This document shows, in pieces, positions 26,127 through 34,616 of a DNA stretch of 64,000 nucleotides. How positions within the stretch are numbered: the first letter of the stretch is position 1; every line of letters begins with the position of its first letter. The notes beneath the pieces are model-generated. The model was not told where the DNA came from. It searched no databases and saw only the letters and a program-made list of their open reading frames with translations. Both the position numbers and the translations under genes were made by a program. Origin of the DNA: Periplaneta americana (Eukaryota; Arthropoda; Insecta; Blattodea; Blattidae); contig NW_027185566.1 in assembly GCF_040183065.1 (NCBI RefSeq), forward strand, positions 124,001 to 188,000, given 5' to 3'.

Positions 26127-27499
26127 TAAAACCAGGTTCTCACTATTTTAACGATTTCCTCTTGTTGTGAGGCGTTGTAAGATTCCCCCATAATCCGAAT
26201 AATGGGTTCTGTATTAGAGCCACGAATCTGAATCCATCCACCCAAATATGCCATTCTCAAACCATCTTGCTTGTCTAGCTCGGGGTTTTGCAAATTTAAA
26301 CTCTGAGCTAACTGGAGTAAATGCTCTTCTGTTTTTGAATTGGACAATGTTTCTGTTATAGGCATACTTAGATTAACTCCGAAAGGGAGCTTGAATTGTT
26401 TGATAATAGTGGAAAGCCGAGTATTTTCTAATGCTAGATACTCTAAAACAAATAGGACAGCAATAATACTATCTCGACAAGGATTTAAATGTGGAAAAAT
26501 GACCCCTCCATTACCTTCTCCCCCAAAATCCAAGTGTTTTTCTAAAAGCATCGTGGTTACATTAATTTCTCCTACAGAAGTTCTATATACCTGTGCCTGA
26601 TTTTGTTTTGCAACTTCTTCTATCAACATGGAAGTGGACAGGTTCACAGCAATATTCTTATTTTTTGGAGAATGATACTTTAAAAAACAAAGGTAAGCAA
26701 TAATTAATGTCCAATTTTCTCCAACGATTTGTCCATTTTCATCCACTAAAGCTAAGCGATCTCCGTCAGGATCAAAAGCAAACCCGATATCAGCTTTTCT
26801 TTCTATTACCTTATTTGTTAGAGCAATAAGATTTTCTGGCTTAGGCTCTGCTCCTCGTTCAAAGGCTTTGATTGTTTCTCCATGAATCATGGAATACTCC
26901 ATACCCAAATACTGCATTAAAATAGGAAAAAATTGAGCTGCTGTTCCATTGATAACATCTGCTACTAGTCTCAGACGAGAATTTTTAATTTTCTCAATTT
27001 TAAAATAAGGGAGAATACACTCCAGATATTGATCTATTAAAGAATTATCTAATTGTAAATTGCCTATAGTTTGGTAAGAAAATTCCAAAGATAAATTTTG
27101 TAGTTGATACTCTGAAAGTTCCTGCATCTGTTTTGCATTAAAGAATAACCCTTCATGAGTGATAAACTTAAAAGCATTCCACTCTAAAGGATTATGAGAT
27201 GCTGTAATAACTATCCCACCTTGAGCTTTGAGTTTCCTCACAGAAAATAAAACTACGGGAGTAGCACAAACTCCTAAATCAACAACATTGAACCCAAATG
27301 TCTGCAAAAAAGCACAAACCATAGACTTAAATGCCGGGGATGTAGGTCTTGTGTCTGCACCAATAACAATAGTAGAAATATCAGAAGAATTCCGCTTTTT
27401 TATATACTGAGCAAAAGCTCGAGTAAAGGAGAGGATACTCTCTGGAGTTAAATCCTCTCCCCAAATTCCGCGAATTCCAGAAACGCTAACTTTTAACAT
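26123..27499 (-). CDS. Phosphohexomutase of the GlmM/ManB family
   Basis: A 458-aa alpha-D-phosphohexomutase. It shows the phosphoserine loop VITASHNPLEWNAF (Ser near 99), the Mg loop FAFDPDGDRLALVD (near 240), the sugar loop GGEGNGGVIFP (near 324) and the phosphate-binding RGSNTEPIIRIMGE at the C-terminus. GlmM interconverts glucosamine-6-P and glucosamine-1-P for peptidoglycan; ManB-type enzymes act on mannose-P. The GEGNGG loop is the form often seen in non-classical GlmM enzymes. A different, PgcA-like mutase lies at 59922-61634, so this one may be the wall-precursor enzyme. Confidence 0.88.
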   Translation of the reverse strand: MLKVSVSGIRGIWGEDLTPESILSFTRAFAQYIKKRNSSDISTIVIGADTRPTSPAFKSMVCAFLQTFGFNVVDLGVCATPVVLFSVRKLKAQGGIVITASHNPLEWNAFKFITHEGLFFNAKQMQELSEYQLQNLSLEFSYQTIGNLQLDNSLIDQYLECILPYFKIEKIKNSRLRLVADVINGTAAQFFPILMQYLGMEYSMIHGETIKAFERGAEPKPENLIALTNKVIERKADIGFAFDPDGDRLALVDENGQIVGENWTLIIAYLCFLKYHSPKNKNIAVNLSTSMLIEEVAKQNQAQVYRTSVGEINVTTMLLEKHLDFGGEGNGGVIFPHLNPCRDSIIAVLFVLEYLALENTRLSTIIKQFKLPFGVNLSMPITETLSNSKTEEHLLQLAQSLNLQNPELDKQDGLRMAYLGGWIQIRGSNTEPIIRIMGESYNASQQEEIVKIVRTWFY

Positions 27500-27504
27500 G
27501 TAAG

Positions 27505-27963
27505 TTATTTAGCAACAAATGCACTGAGCATCCAAATGGCTTTTTCGTAAAACTGGATCGTTCTTGTAAATAAATCGGCAGTTCCTATGTCATGTGTTGT
27601 TTCTGCTGTAGTGACGATGCTGTGTGAAAGTTCTATAATAGTTTTGTAGTCTTCCAATAAGTATTTTACCACATCTGTATAGGTATATGCTTTACTTTCA
27701 ATTTCCTTAATTTTGCTTTTTTGCAAGTACTCTTTCATAGAAGCATCAGGTCTTCCATCTAAAATTCTGATTCTTTCTGCAACAGCATCAATTTCTTCTG
27801 TGATTTCCTCATAATACTTATCCAAAAGTTCGTGGACTTCAAAAAATTCTACTCCATTTACATTATAGTGCAAATTTTTTACCTTAATAACAAGCACATT
27901 AATGTTTCCTAGATATTCGTTAAGTTGTGAGTGGATCTTTTTCAAATAATCTTGAGTGTACAT
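27505..27963 (-). CDS. dps: Dps-family ferritin-like protein
   Basis: A 152-aa four-helix protein. The intersubunit ferroxidase residues are present: NLHYNVNG--FFEVHELLDKYYEEITEEIDAVAERI (His near 30, Asp and Glu in the second helix). The family oxidises and stores iron, sometimes binding DNA. GGAGG precedes the ATG. A promoter and a palindrome lie upstream (see those entries), suggesting iron or peroxide control. Confidence 0.93.
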   Translation of the reverse strand: MYTQDYLKKIHSQLNEYLGNINVLVIKVKNLHYNVNGVEFFEVHELLDKYYEEITEEIDAVAERIRILDGRPDASMKEYLQKSKIKEIESKAYTYTDVVKYLLEDYKTIIELSHSIVTTAETTHDIGTADLFTRTIQFYEKAIWMLSAFVAK

Positions 27964-27979
27964 AAAGCCTCCTATTTTT

Positions 27980-27999
27980 AGTTTATCCGAGAATAAACT
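27980..27999 (-). promoter_or_regulatory. Palindrome in the dps leader (possible operator)
   Basis: AGTTTAT and ATAAACT, an exact 7-base inverted repeat with a 6-base spacer, lie just before the dps ribosome binding site. It could be an operator (Fur/PerR-like position, though the sequence is not the canonical box) or an mRNA hairpin. Confidence 0.45.
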
Positions 28000-28011
28000 C
28001 TGTTTTGTGAA

Positions 28012-28040
28012 AAGATAATCTTATTTCTTTATAAAACCAA
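28012..28040 (-). promoter_or_regulatory. Sigma70-like promoter for dps
   Basis: On the minus strand TTGGTT (28040-28035) and TATCTT (28017-28012) are separated by exactly 17 bases, in the right place ahead of the dps leader palindrome. Confidence 0.4.
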
Positions 28041-28042
28041 AC

Positions 28043-28933
28043 TTATTCAAAATTTTTTACTTTTTGCTGGATTTCTTCAGGAAGTGGAATTTCAAATTCC
28101 ATTTTTTCTTTTGTTATAGGATGAATAAAACCAAGCTTACTGGAAACTAAACATAATGGGGGTTCCTTATACCATCTAGAATAAAGAGCATCACCAATAA
28201 TAGGGGCGTGGATATGTGCAAAATGCACCCGAATTTGATGTGTTCTCCCTGTGTGTATACGTACACGTACTAAAGTAGCTTTTCTAAATTCTTGAATGAC
28301 TTGATACTCTGTGAGGGCTTCTTTTCCGTGGAGAGGATCTACGCAAAAGATTAGACGATTCTTCTTTGATCTTGCTAGAGGTTCAGCTATTTTTCCATGA
28401 GTAGTTGAAAGTTGCCCTTGAACTAGTGCTGTATAGATTTTGAGAATTTTCCTTTCTTTAAAATCCCTCACCAAGCCTTTTTGAGTTTTTAAATTTTTTG
28501 CAATGACCATTAAACCACTAGTATCTTTATCCAATCTGTGTACAATTCCAGGACGTAAATCCAAATTTTCTTCCAAATTCAAATGATATGCTAAAGCATG
28601 GCTGAGTGTTCCAGACCAATGTCCTTTAGCTGGATGAACAACCATACCTGTTTTTTTGTTGATAACCAGTAGATTTTCATCTTCAAACAAAATATTCAAG
28701 GGTATATTTTCTGCTACTAAGGTTTGTTCTTTCATAACAGTGGCGGAGTACTCCCAAGTTACTGTATCTCCCGTCTGAAGTTTATAGCTAAGTTTTACAT
28801 TTTTTTGGTTCACTAAAATAGAATGAGACTGCTGTTTAACTAGTTCTCTTGGTTCTTGGGTGAGATGACTTAAAAACTGGTCTACTCGCATTCCTAAATT
28901 GGTGTTTTCAATAATGGTATGAATTTTTTCCAT
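28043..28933 (-). CDS. RluD-type pseudouridine synthase
   Basis: A 296-aa RluA/RluD family enzyme. The N-terminal S4 RNA-binding domain (MRVDQFLSHL to about residue 65) is followed by the catalytic HRLDKDTSGLMVIAKN (Asp near 137) and RTHQIRVHFAHIHAPIIGD. It isomerises uridines of 23S rRNA (RluD targets helix 69) or, for RluA, tRNA. The S4 domain favours RluD. It begins 15 bases after the dus gene on the same strand. Confidence 0.92.
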   Translation of the reverse strand: MEKIHTIIENTNLGMRVDQFLSHLTQEPRELVKQQSHSILVNQKNVKLSYKLQTGDTVTWEYSATVMKEQTLVAENIPLNILFEDENLLVINKKTGMVVHPAKGHWSGTLSHALAYHLNLEENLDLRPGIVHRLDKDTSGLMVIAKNLKTQKGLVRDFKERKILKIYTALVQGQLSTTHGKIAEPLARSKKNRLIFCVDPLHGKEALTEYQVIQEFRKATLVRVRIHTGRTHQIRVHFAHIHAPIIGDALYSRWYKEPPLCLVSSKLGFIHPITKEKMEFEIPLPEEIQQKVKNFE

Positions 28934-28947
28934 AAATAAAAAATAGC

Positions 28948-29919
28948 TTAAATAAGAGGATTTTTCAAATGAAAGTTGACAAGTTCATCCAAAATTTCTT
29001 GCATTTCACTCGGAGATTGTGCCAAAGAAAGTTTTATTTTCCATGGCTTGATATGAGACATCCCTTTTAAGTAAGCAATTCCGCTTTTTTTAAATTCTCT
29101 GAATCCATTGTCTGGACAAAAACTGGCTTCTTTTTGATAATGTTCCCTCATCAGAAAAATTTTATCAGTATCGGAAGGTTCGGAGTAGGTGCCTGTATGC
29201 AAGTAGTCCTTGACTTGCTGACCTAACCAAGGAGCTCCAATTATTCCACGAGCTAACATTACACCATCAACTCCTGTGTTTTCTATCATATATTTTGCAT
29301 CTTCTGGAGTGAAAATTCCACCATTACCAACTACAGGGATGCTTAAACTCTGTTTTATTTCTTTGAGAGCCTGAAAATCTACATCTCCACTGTAAATTTG
29401 TGTTTGAGTTCTCCCGTGTACAGTTATAAGTTTTGCTCCTCCGTTTTGTACGGCTTGAGCAATTTCTAAGTAGGATTTTTCTTTATTATTCAATCCTAGA
29501 CGGATTTTTGCAGTAATATTTAAGTGTGGAAATTCTCGAGTAAGATTTTGAACGATTTGAAAGATTTTTTCAGGTTCTTTCAGCAATGCGGAACCCCCGC
29601 CTGTTTTCATTACCTTAGACACAGGACATCCACAATTTATATCAAAGACTTGAAAACGATTTAAATGAGAAAGTTTTTTTACAGCCAATAAAAAATGCTC
29701 TATTTTAGAGCCAAAAATCTGTACACCTACATTTGTTAAATCAATACTACTGGCATAGATTTGTTCCGTTTCTTTATTGTTATATACTATGGCGTCAATA
29801 CTGACCATTTCGGTATACATCATATCATAAGAGTATTTTGCCAATATTTGTCGATAAGGCAGACTGGTGTACCCACATAAAGGAGCTGCGAAAACCCAAG
29901 GGAGATTAGATTTCAGCAT
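28948..29919 (-). CDS. tRNA-dihydrouridine synthase (DusB-like)
   Basis: A 323-aa FMN enzyme: N-terminal WVFAAPLCGYTSLPYR, then FDINCGCPVSKVMKTGGGSAL with the catalytic Cys near residue 98, TVHGRTQTQIYSG, VVGNGGIFTPEDA and DGVMLARGIIGAPWL. It reduces uridines of the tRNA D loop. Its start overlaps the end of the upstream SDF transporter gene (14 bases), so the two are cotranscribed. Confidence 0.92.
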   Translation of the reverse strand: MLKSNLPWVFAAPLCGYTSLPYRQILAKYSYDMMYTEMVSIDAIVYNNKETEQIYASSIDLTNVGVQIFGSKIEHFLLAVKKLSHLNRFQVFDINCGCPVSKVMKTGGGSALLKEPEKIFQIVQNLTREFPHLNITAKIRLGLNNKEKSYLEIAQAVQNGGAKLITVHGRTQTQIYSGDVDFQALKEIKQSLSIPVVGNGGIFTPEDAKYMIENTGVDGVMLARGIIGAPWLGQQVKDYLHTGTYSEPSDTDKIFLMREHYQKEASFCPDNGFREFKKSGIAYLKGMSHIKPWKIKLSLAQSPSEMQEILDELVNFHLKNPLI

Positions 29920-31087
29920 TTAAATTCCATTGAGAAGTTTTTCTTTCGATAAATAGAGTGATGAAAATGCAAGTAGCTACATTAGTGGCGGTAGAAATAG
30001 AATCTTGCAGTATGATAATAGTTTGTGTAAGACCTATTAGAGAAGGATCGAAATGAAGCATATGATCTAGGAGTGGTCCAATAACAAAAGAAGCTCCTCC
30101 AGGAACGCCCACAGAAGAAAAAATAATGAGAGGAACATTCATGAGAAACGGTAAAAAATGTCCCCAGCTGGTGTCCCAATGTCCAACTAAGCTCAATGCT
30201 ACACTGGAGATTACTACTGCAACGGTTCCTCCTGTAGCATTAATAGAGGTGGCAAGTGGAAGAGCAAAATCTACTATATGCGAAGAAACTCCATTCTGAT
30301 AACAAGATTCTAAAGTAAGTGGAAGAGTAGCAGAAGAAGATTGACTAGCAAATCCAAATAAAATAGGAGTTTTATAGCTTTTTAAAATCTTGAAAGGAGA
30401 TATTCTTTTTTTTATTCCGTAAAGACAACTCCAAAACAGAACAAGAAAAATATCTGTGAATACAATCAGTGCGATTATGGGTAAAAAAGATATAAGAGTA
30501 GAACCTAAGGAGCCATGAGCAGAAATTTTTATAAAAACAGTTAAAATGTAAAATGGCATTAACGGTAGAACAAGATTTTTCATTAGTATTTTTACCCAGT
30601 CCTGTATATCTAATAAAACACGAATAAGAATGGAATCGTTTTTAAAACGACCAAATAAAATCAGTGTCATAGAAAGTATGAGTGCTTGAGATATACTCAA
30701 GAGGGGAGCTAAAGGAAGTCTAAAGAATTCTTTACTGATGATGGTACTAGAATTTTGTGTAGTAATATCACCAAGAATCCAATGAAGAGTGGACTGAGAC
30801 AATACAAAACTAACAAAAGCAGCAAAATAACAAGAAATAGCAGTGTAAAAAATGACATAAAACAGTAATTTAGAACTAGATGTAGTCAGTTTGGTAACAG
30901 TGGGCACCATAAAGGATAAAATGAGAAATGGGATGAGCCATTTTAAAAGATCCGTAAAAAATAAGCTAAATGTATGAGCTATATTAAAAAGAGTAATCCA
31001 CCGATAAGTATATCCAAAGTATCCCAAAAAACAACCGAGTACCATTCCAACAATTATTTTATAGAACAAGGGGAATTTTTTTTTCAT
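29906..31087 (-). CDS. SDF-family sodium/proton dicarboxylate or amino acid symporter
   Basis: A 393-aa inner membrane transporter with about eight helices and a C-terminal hairpin region. The signatures are FGFASQSSSATLPLTLESC (Ser-rich HP1) and FALPLATSINATGGTVAVV. Substrate (glutamate, aspartate, dicarboxylate or Ser/Thr) cannot be read. It is divergent from a second, only moderately similar paralogue at 31564. A long AT-rich hairpin lies just upstream. Confidence 0.88.
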   Translation of the reverse strand: MKKKFPLFYKIIVGMVLGCFLGYFGYTYRWITLFNIAHTFSLFFTDLLKWLIPFLILSFMVPTVTKLTTSSSKLLFYVIFYTAISCYFAAFVSFVLSQSTLHWILGDITTQNSSTIISKEFFRLPLAPLLSISQALILSMTLILFGRFKNDSILIRVLLDIQDWVKILMKNLVLPLMPFYILTVFIKISAHGSLGSTLISFLPIIALIVFTDIFLVLFWSCLYGIKKRISPFKILKSYKTPILFGFASQSSSATLPLTLESCYQNGVSSHIVDFALPLATSINATGGTVAVVISSVALSLVGHWDTSWGHFLPFLMNVPLIIFSSVGVPGGASFVIGPLLDHMLHFDPSLIGLTQTIIILQDSISTATNVATCIFITLFIERKTSQWNLNAEI

Positions 31088-31249
31088 ACCAATCTCACAA
31101 TATCTAAATTTAAATATAAGAAATATACTTTTTTATTTTATAAAAAAGAGTATATTTAGGAAGTGGAGAAATGAAGATTCTATTTGGAAATAAGTCTGGA
31201 AAAAATATCTTTGAATTTTGAAGGTACTAGTCTTACAAGAGGAAAAAGT
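31088..31249. other. Non-coding divergent region with a long inverted repeat
   Basis: This stretch and the doubtful small frame after it separate the two transporter genes. It holds the inverted repeat at 31121-31157. A 16-codon frame from 31171 (with AGTGGAG before it) is the only short reading frame with a binding site. Confidence 0.4.
31121..31157. repeat. Long AT-rich inverted repeat in the divergent transporter promoter region
   Basis: AAATATAC (31121-31128) pairs with GTATATTT (31150-31157). Inside, TTTTTTAT pairs with ATAAAAAA around a TTT loop, with a 2-base GA bulge. That is 16 base pairs in 37 bases. It could act as an operator, a bidirectional terminator or both. Confidence 0.55.
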
Positions 31250-31492
31250 ATGAAATTTTTGAAAATGGTCATCCATTTTTTTGTTTTAGCTAGAGCAGAA
31301 AAAAGGAGGCTAGAGCCGTACCTTTCCTCCCAAAATACTTTTTCTCGATTTAATCAGACTCAGCTTAGTAAAAATTGTTCTTTTTGTGCTGATTTTGCCA
31401 GTAAAATACCTCATATATTTTACAGTTTAATACCATTTTCAAAACCGCCTATTTTGAAAATTCAGTTAGAAGGTCTTGGATTTTTGTGTTAG
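31250..31492 (+). CDS. Doubtful small protein of unknown function
   Basis: An 80-codon frame from ATG 31250 with AGAGGA seven bases upstream. The N-terminus (MKFLKMVIHFFVLARAEKRR) is basic and hydrophobic; the rest is Ser/Phe rich with two Cys. No family is recognised and the composition is unconvincing. It could be a remnant or a chance frame; I keep it because of the binding site. Confidence 0.3.
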   Translation: MKFLKMVIHFFVLARAEKRRLEPYLSSQNTFSRFNQTQLSKNCSFCADFASKIPHIFYSLIPFSKPPILKIQLEGLGFLC

Positions 31493-31563
31493 ACAACTCT
31501 TCAAACTAAAATAATTTAAATTACTACATTGATTACATAGAAAATTGAGGAGAAAAATTTAAC

Positions 31564-32775
31564 ATGAGAGATTTTAAAAAATATTGGACAAGTTCATTAA
31601 ATATATTAGTGGCAGCTATTTTAGGGGTTGTTTGGGGGCTATTTTTACCAGATTATACCAGTGGTATGAAGACTATGGGAGATATTTTTATCAAGTTGAT
31701 ACGGATGTTAGTCGTTCCTATTGTCTTTTTTTCCATACTCAACAGCACCATGAAACTAAAACATACAGGAGATTCTGGCAACTCTGCCTTTAAAGCACTT
31801 TATTATTTTTTATTTTTAATGTTAGGTGCGGCTATATTGGGAGTTGTAGTAGCACATTTTATGCCTGTGGATATTCATCCAGAAAATATTCCTACGACTT
31901 TTATGAATGGAGTTGATTTATACCAAAGTAAAATTCCTGAAAGTCATAGTGTGGGGGAGTACATTTTTAATCTTATCCCGAACAATATTCTAGCGGCATT
32001 TTCGGGCGATAATATTTTACAGGTGGTTTTATTTAGTATCTTTTTGGGGTTAGGATTGGCCTACTATCCTGGTGAGGCAAAACAAGGGATCGAATCAGCG
32101 GTTTATGTGCTCAGTGAGGTTTTGGGTTGGATGATGCAAGTTATTATGTATTTAGTCCCCATTGCCGTTTTTTCTCTTATTGGGTATACAATATCTGTAG
32201 CAGGACTTGAGATTATTTATCAAATAGGGTTTTATTTTGTTGTTTATACTTTACTAGTTTTATTTTGGATCTATGTTGTCCTAGGGTTTCTTGTGTGGTT
32301 AAAAGGGGGTGTTCGATATAAAGACTGGGTAAGAAAAATTTTCCCGATACAAATTTTTGCACTCAGTACTAGTGCTTCATTAGTTTGTTTGCCTTTAAAT
32401 ATTAAAACAGCTCAAGAACTTGGAGCCAGTAAAAAAGATGCAGATATTGTGATTCCTATTGGAACAACAGTTAATTTACAAGCAACGGCAATGTACTATA
32501 TTATGTCAGCCATTTTTTTTGGTAAAATTTTTGGCGTTACATTTGGTCTTTCTCAGTATATTGCAATGATTACAACGGCTGTTTTAGGTGCAGCAGCAGC
32601 AGCTGGGGTTCCTGGTACATCGTTATTGATTGCCGCTGTTTTTGTGAGTGGTGGGGTTCCATTGAGTGCTCTACCTTTACTTTTTGCCTGTGATCGATTT
32701 TTTGATATGGTTGTTACAATGGGGAATGTCGTCGGTAATACTGCGGTCCCTTTAATGATAAAAAAGAATAAGTAA
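31564..32775 (+). CDS. SDF-family dicarboxylate/amino acid:cation symporter
   Basis: A 403-aa membrane transporter: FIKLIRMLVVPIVFFSIL (helix with the family VPLVF-type signature), STSASLVCLPLNIKTAQELGA (HP1) and VIPIGTTVNLQATAMYYI with ACDRFFDMVVTMGNVVGN at the end. DctA/GltP-type symporter driven by Na or H. A GAGGAG lies 13 bases before the ATG. It is a paralogue of the minus-strand transporter at 29906-31087 but differs enough to suggest another substrate. Confidence 0.9.
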   Translation: MRDFKKYWTSSLNILVAAILGVVWGLFLPDYTSGMKTMGDIFIKLIRMLVVPIVFFSILNSTMKLKHTGDSGNSAFKALYYFLFLMLGAAILGVVVAHFMPVDIHPENIPTTFMNGVDLYQSKIPESHSVGEYIFNLIPNNILAAFSGDNILQVVLFSIFLGLGLAYYPGEAKQGIESAVYVLSEVLGWMMQVIMYLVPIAVFSLIGYTISVAGLEIIYQIGFYFVVYTLLVLFWIYVVLGFLVWLKGGVRYKDWVRKIFPIQIFALSTSASLVCLPLNIKTAQELGASKKDADIVIPIGTTVNLQATAMYYIMSAIFFGKIFGVTFGLSQYIAMITTAVLGAAAAAGVPGTSLLIAAVFVSGGVPLSALPLLFACDRFFDMVVTMGNVVGNTAVPLMIKKNK

Positions 32776-32860
32776 TTGACTGTACTTTTTTATATTTTTT
32801 GAAAAAAAATTTTTCTTTATATAAAAAATACTTAATTTTAAAGTATGGTGTTTATTGGTA

Positions 32861-32882
32861 CGATAATACACTCGTATTATTG
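32861..32882 (+). promoter_or_regulatory. Hairpin just before the M23-like gene
   Basis: ATAATAC and GTATTAT form a 7-bp stem (nine with a wobble pair and a C-G) around ACTC, ending one base before the GAGGA ribosome binding site. As mRNA structure it would lie against the site; as DNA it is a possible operator. Confidence 0.4.
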
Positions 32883-32894
32883 AGGACAGAGTAA

Positions 32895-33839
32895 ATGAAG
32901 CAGAAATGGGATTCTTTTTGGAAAAGATTGTTTATTTTTTTGAGTGGAAAGAAGTTTACGCTGATGATTATTCCAGATAATCAAGCTAAGGTTAGGAATT
33001 ATAATTTGTCTAAATTCAAATTCTGTTCTTTTCTATTTGTATTTTTTACACTCTTTGCTTTTTCTACTATTACTTTGGGTCGGTATATTTACTATTCGGT
33101 AAGAGAGAGTATTTATGCCCATAAGCATGAGGAATTTGTGAAAGAAATGAGCCATCTACTTTCTAACAGTGGAAAGATAATGGTGGCTCAAGAAAAATTT
33201 AATAATACATTAAATGGGCTATTGAGTGATTTAGGTCTAAAAAGTGCCATTAATCTTCAGGTAGGTGTAGGGGGACCTCTCGTAAATTTACAGGAGGCCT
33301 CCAAAAAGACTTCTGAAAACATTATGAATATTCCAGGATTGGATAGGGTTTCCACTTCCTCTGAGGAAGTAGATGTTTTACAAGATCTGAGTAATAATGC
33401 TCAAGTTGTGGAAAAGAAAATTAGGTTACTTACCAATAAAGTAAAGACATTTGAAAGTATTGTTCGGTATATTCCTTCTATTTGGCCTTTGCACGGTGAA
33501 GGGAAAATTTTGGATTCTAGAAATGGTATCATGACCATTAATACTATTCCCTTTACACCTGTTATTGCAACGGCTGAGGGTAAAGTAGCTGGGATTAGTT
33601 TTTTAGACAAGGGGATGAAAGTAACTCTTTTACATAAATATCAGTTTATTAGTACCTATAATGGATTGTTTCAGGTTTCTCCTAATGTAAAAAAAGGAGC
33701 TTTAATTCGTAAAGGAGATATACTAGGATATGTTTCTAAAAATAGGGGTTCGGCTGTTTTGAGTTATGGACTTTTTATAGGAAACCATAAGGGCATTTAC
33801 CCTTTAGACCCATTAGGATTTTCTTATATGGGGCGATAG
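32895..33839 (+). CDS. M23/LytM-like protein lacking metal ligands
   Basis: A 314-aa membrane-anchored protein. Near residue 22 is TLMIIPDN, the same motif as TIMLVPHS in the M23 peptidase at 51388-52263. A helix follows at about 40-65, a coiled region to about 190, then a LytM-fold-like C-terminal domain from SIWPLHGEGKI. In place of the HxGxD ligand box it has DSRNGI and in place of HxH it has SYGLFI, so zinc binding and hydrolysis look lost. Degenerate LytM proteins such as EnvC-type activate amidases; a similar role is inferred. It is eight bases before a complete M23 gene. Confidence 0.75.
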   Translation: MKQKWDSFWKRLFIFLSGKKFTLMIIPDNQAKVRNYNLSKFKFCSFLFVFFTLFAFSTITLGRYIYYSVRESIYAHKHEEFVKEMSHLLSNSGKIMVAQEKFNNTLNGLLSDLGLKSAINLQVGVGGPLVNLQEASKKTSENIMNIPGLDRVSTSSEEVDVLQDLSNNAQVVEKKIRLLTNKVKTFESIVRYIPSIWPLHGEGKILDSRNGIMTINTIPFTPVIATAEGKVAGISFLDKGMKVTLLHKYQFISTYNGLFQVSPNVKKGALIRKGDILGYVSKNRGSAVLSYGLFIGNHKGIYPLDPLGFSYMGR

Positions 33840-33846
33840 TAGTGGG

Positions 33847-34587
33847 ATGTTACATCGTTATCTTTTTTTAGGTGTATTCATTTTTTCTTTGAGTATTGCT
33901 CCTTTTATCTGGTATAAGACTTCTGAGGATTATCTTTCTTTTGCGTCCCAAAAAAAAATATCCCAGTATCGTGCTGAATTGCTTCAAGTTCAATCTTATA
34001 GAGATAACTTGAAACATTTGGATATTTCCTTTCGAGATTTTTTGCGGCATTATAGTATCCAAACTGGCGTTAGTGTTAAGAGTTTTATGGATTTTTTTGA
34101 TTACGGTACTACTTATTTACGATCTATTTTGCAGTTTCATCTGCAACTTTCTGTATTGAAGAGTCAAATTCCTGTTTCTTCACCTTTGATTTTTTATACG
34201 GACAGCAATTCACCTTTTGGAGTTCGTTTGGATCCTTTTAATCATCAGGAGTCATTTCATACTGGGATAGACCTAGATGCTCAAGAAGGCGATCTTGTAC
34301 TCGCTGCTGCTGATGGAGAAGTACTTCCTTCAGATAAAGAACCTGCTTATGGATTAAATGTTGTTGTGAAACATTCTTATGGATTTTTAACTTTATATGG
34401 GCATCTCAGATCTCTTCAGGCGGGGATTAAACCTGGCAAAAATATTAAACGCGGAGATATTATTGGCCATATAGGGCATACAGGTCGTTCACGAGGTCCA
34501 CATCTACATTACGAAATTAGGATGAACAATTTACTGCTAGACCCGAAAGATTTTTTAGAATGGGGTAAAAATTTGTATTCTGGATAA
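33847..34587 (+). CDS. M23 family metallopeptidase (LytM type)
   Basis: A 246-aa exported protein with an N-terminal anchor (residues about 4-22), helical stalk and complete M23 domain: FGVRLDPF, HTGIDLDA (first zinc ligands, near residue 138), LYGHLRSL and GPHLHYEIRM (last ligands, near 220). It should cut peptide bonds in peptidoglycan. It follows the ligand-less M23-like protein by eight bases, so the two may work as an active/inactive pair. Confidence 0.92.
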   Translation: MLHRYLFLGVFIFSLSIAPFIWYKTSEDYLSFASQKKISQYRAELLQVQSYRDNLKHLDISFRDFLRHYSIQTGVSVKSFMDFFDYGTTYLRSILQFHLQLSVLKSQIPVSSPLIFYTDSNSPFGVRLDPFNHQESFHTGIDLDAQEGDLVLAAADGEVLPSDKEPAYGLNVVVKHSYGFLTLYGHLRSLQAGIKPGKNIKRGDIIGHIGHTGRSRGPHLHYEIRMNNLLLDPKDFLEWGKNLYSG

Positions 34588-34616
34588 AAAATATTATCTT
34601 AATAGTGAGGAATGGT

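Noticed and set aside
31171-31221. 16-codon frame with a good binding site between the SDF transporters
   Set aside because: Too short and no recognisable leader features, though it may be a leader peptide.
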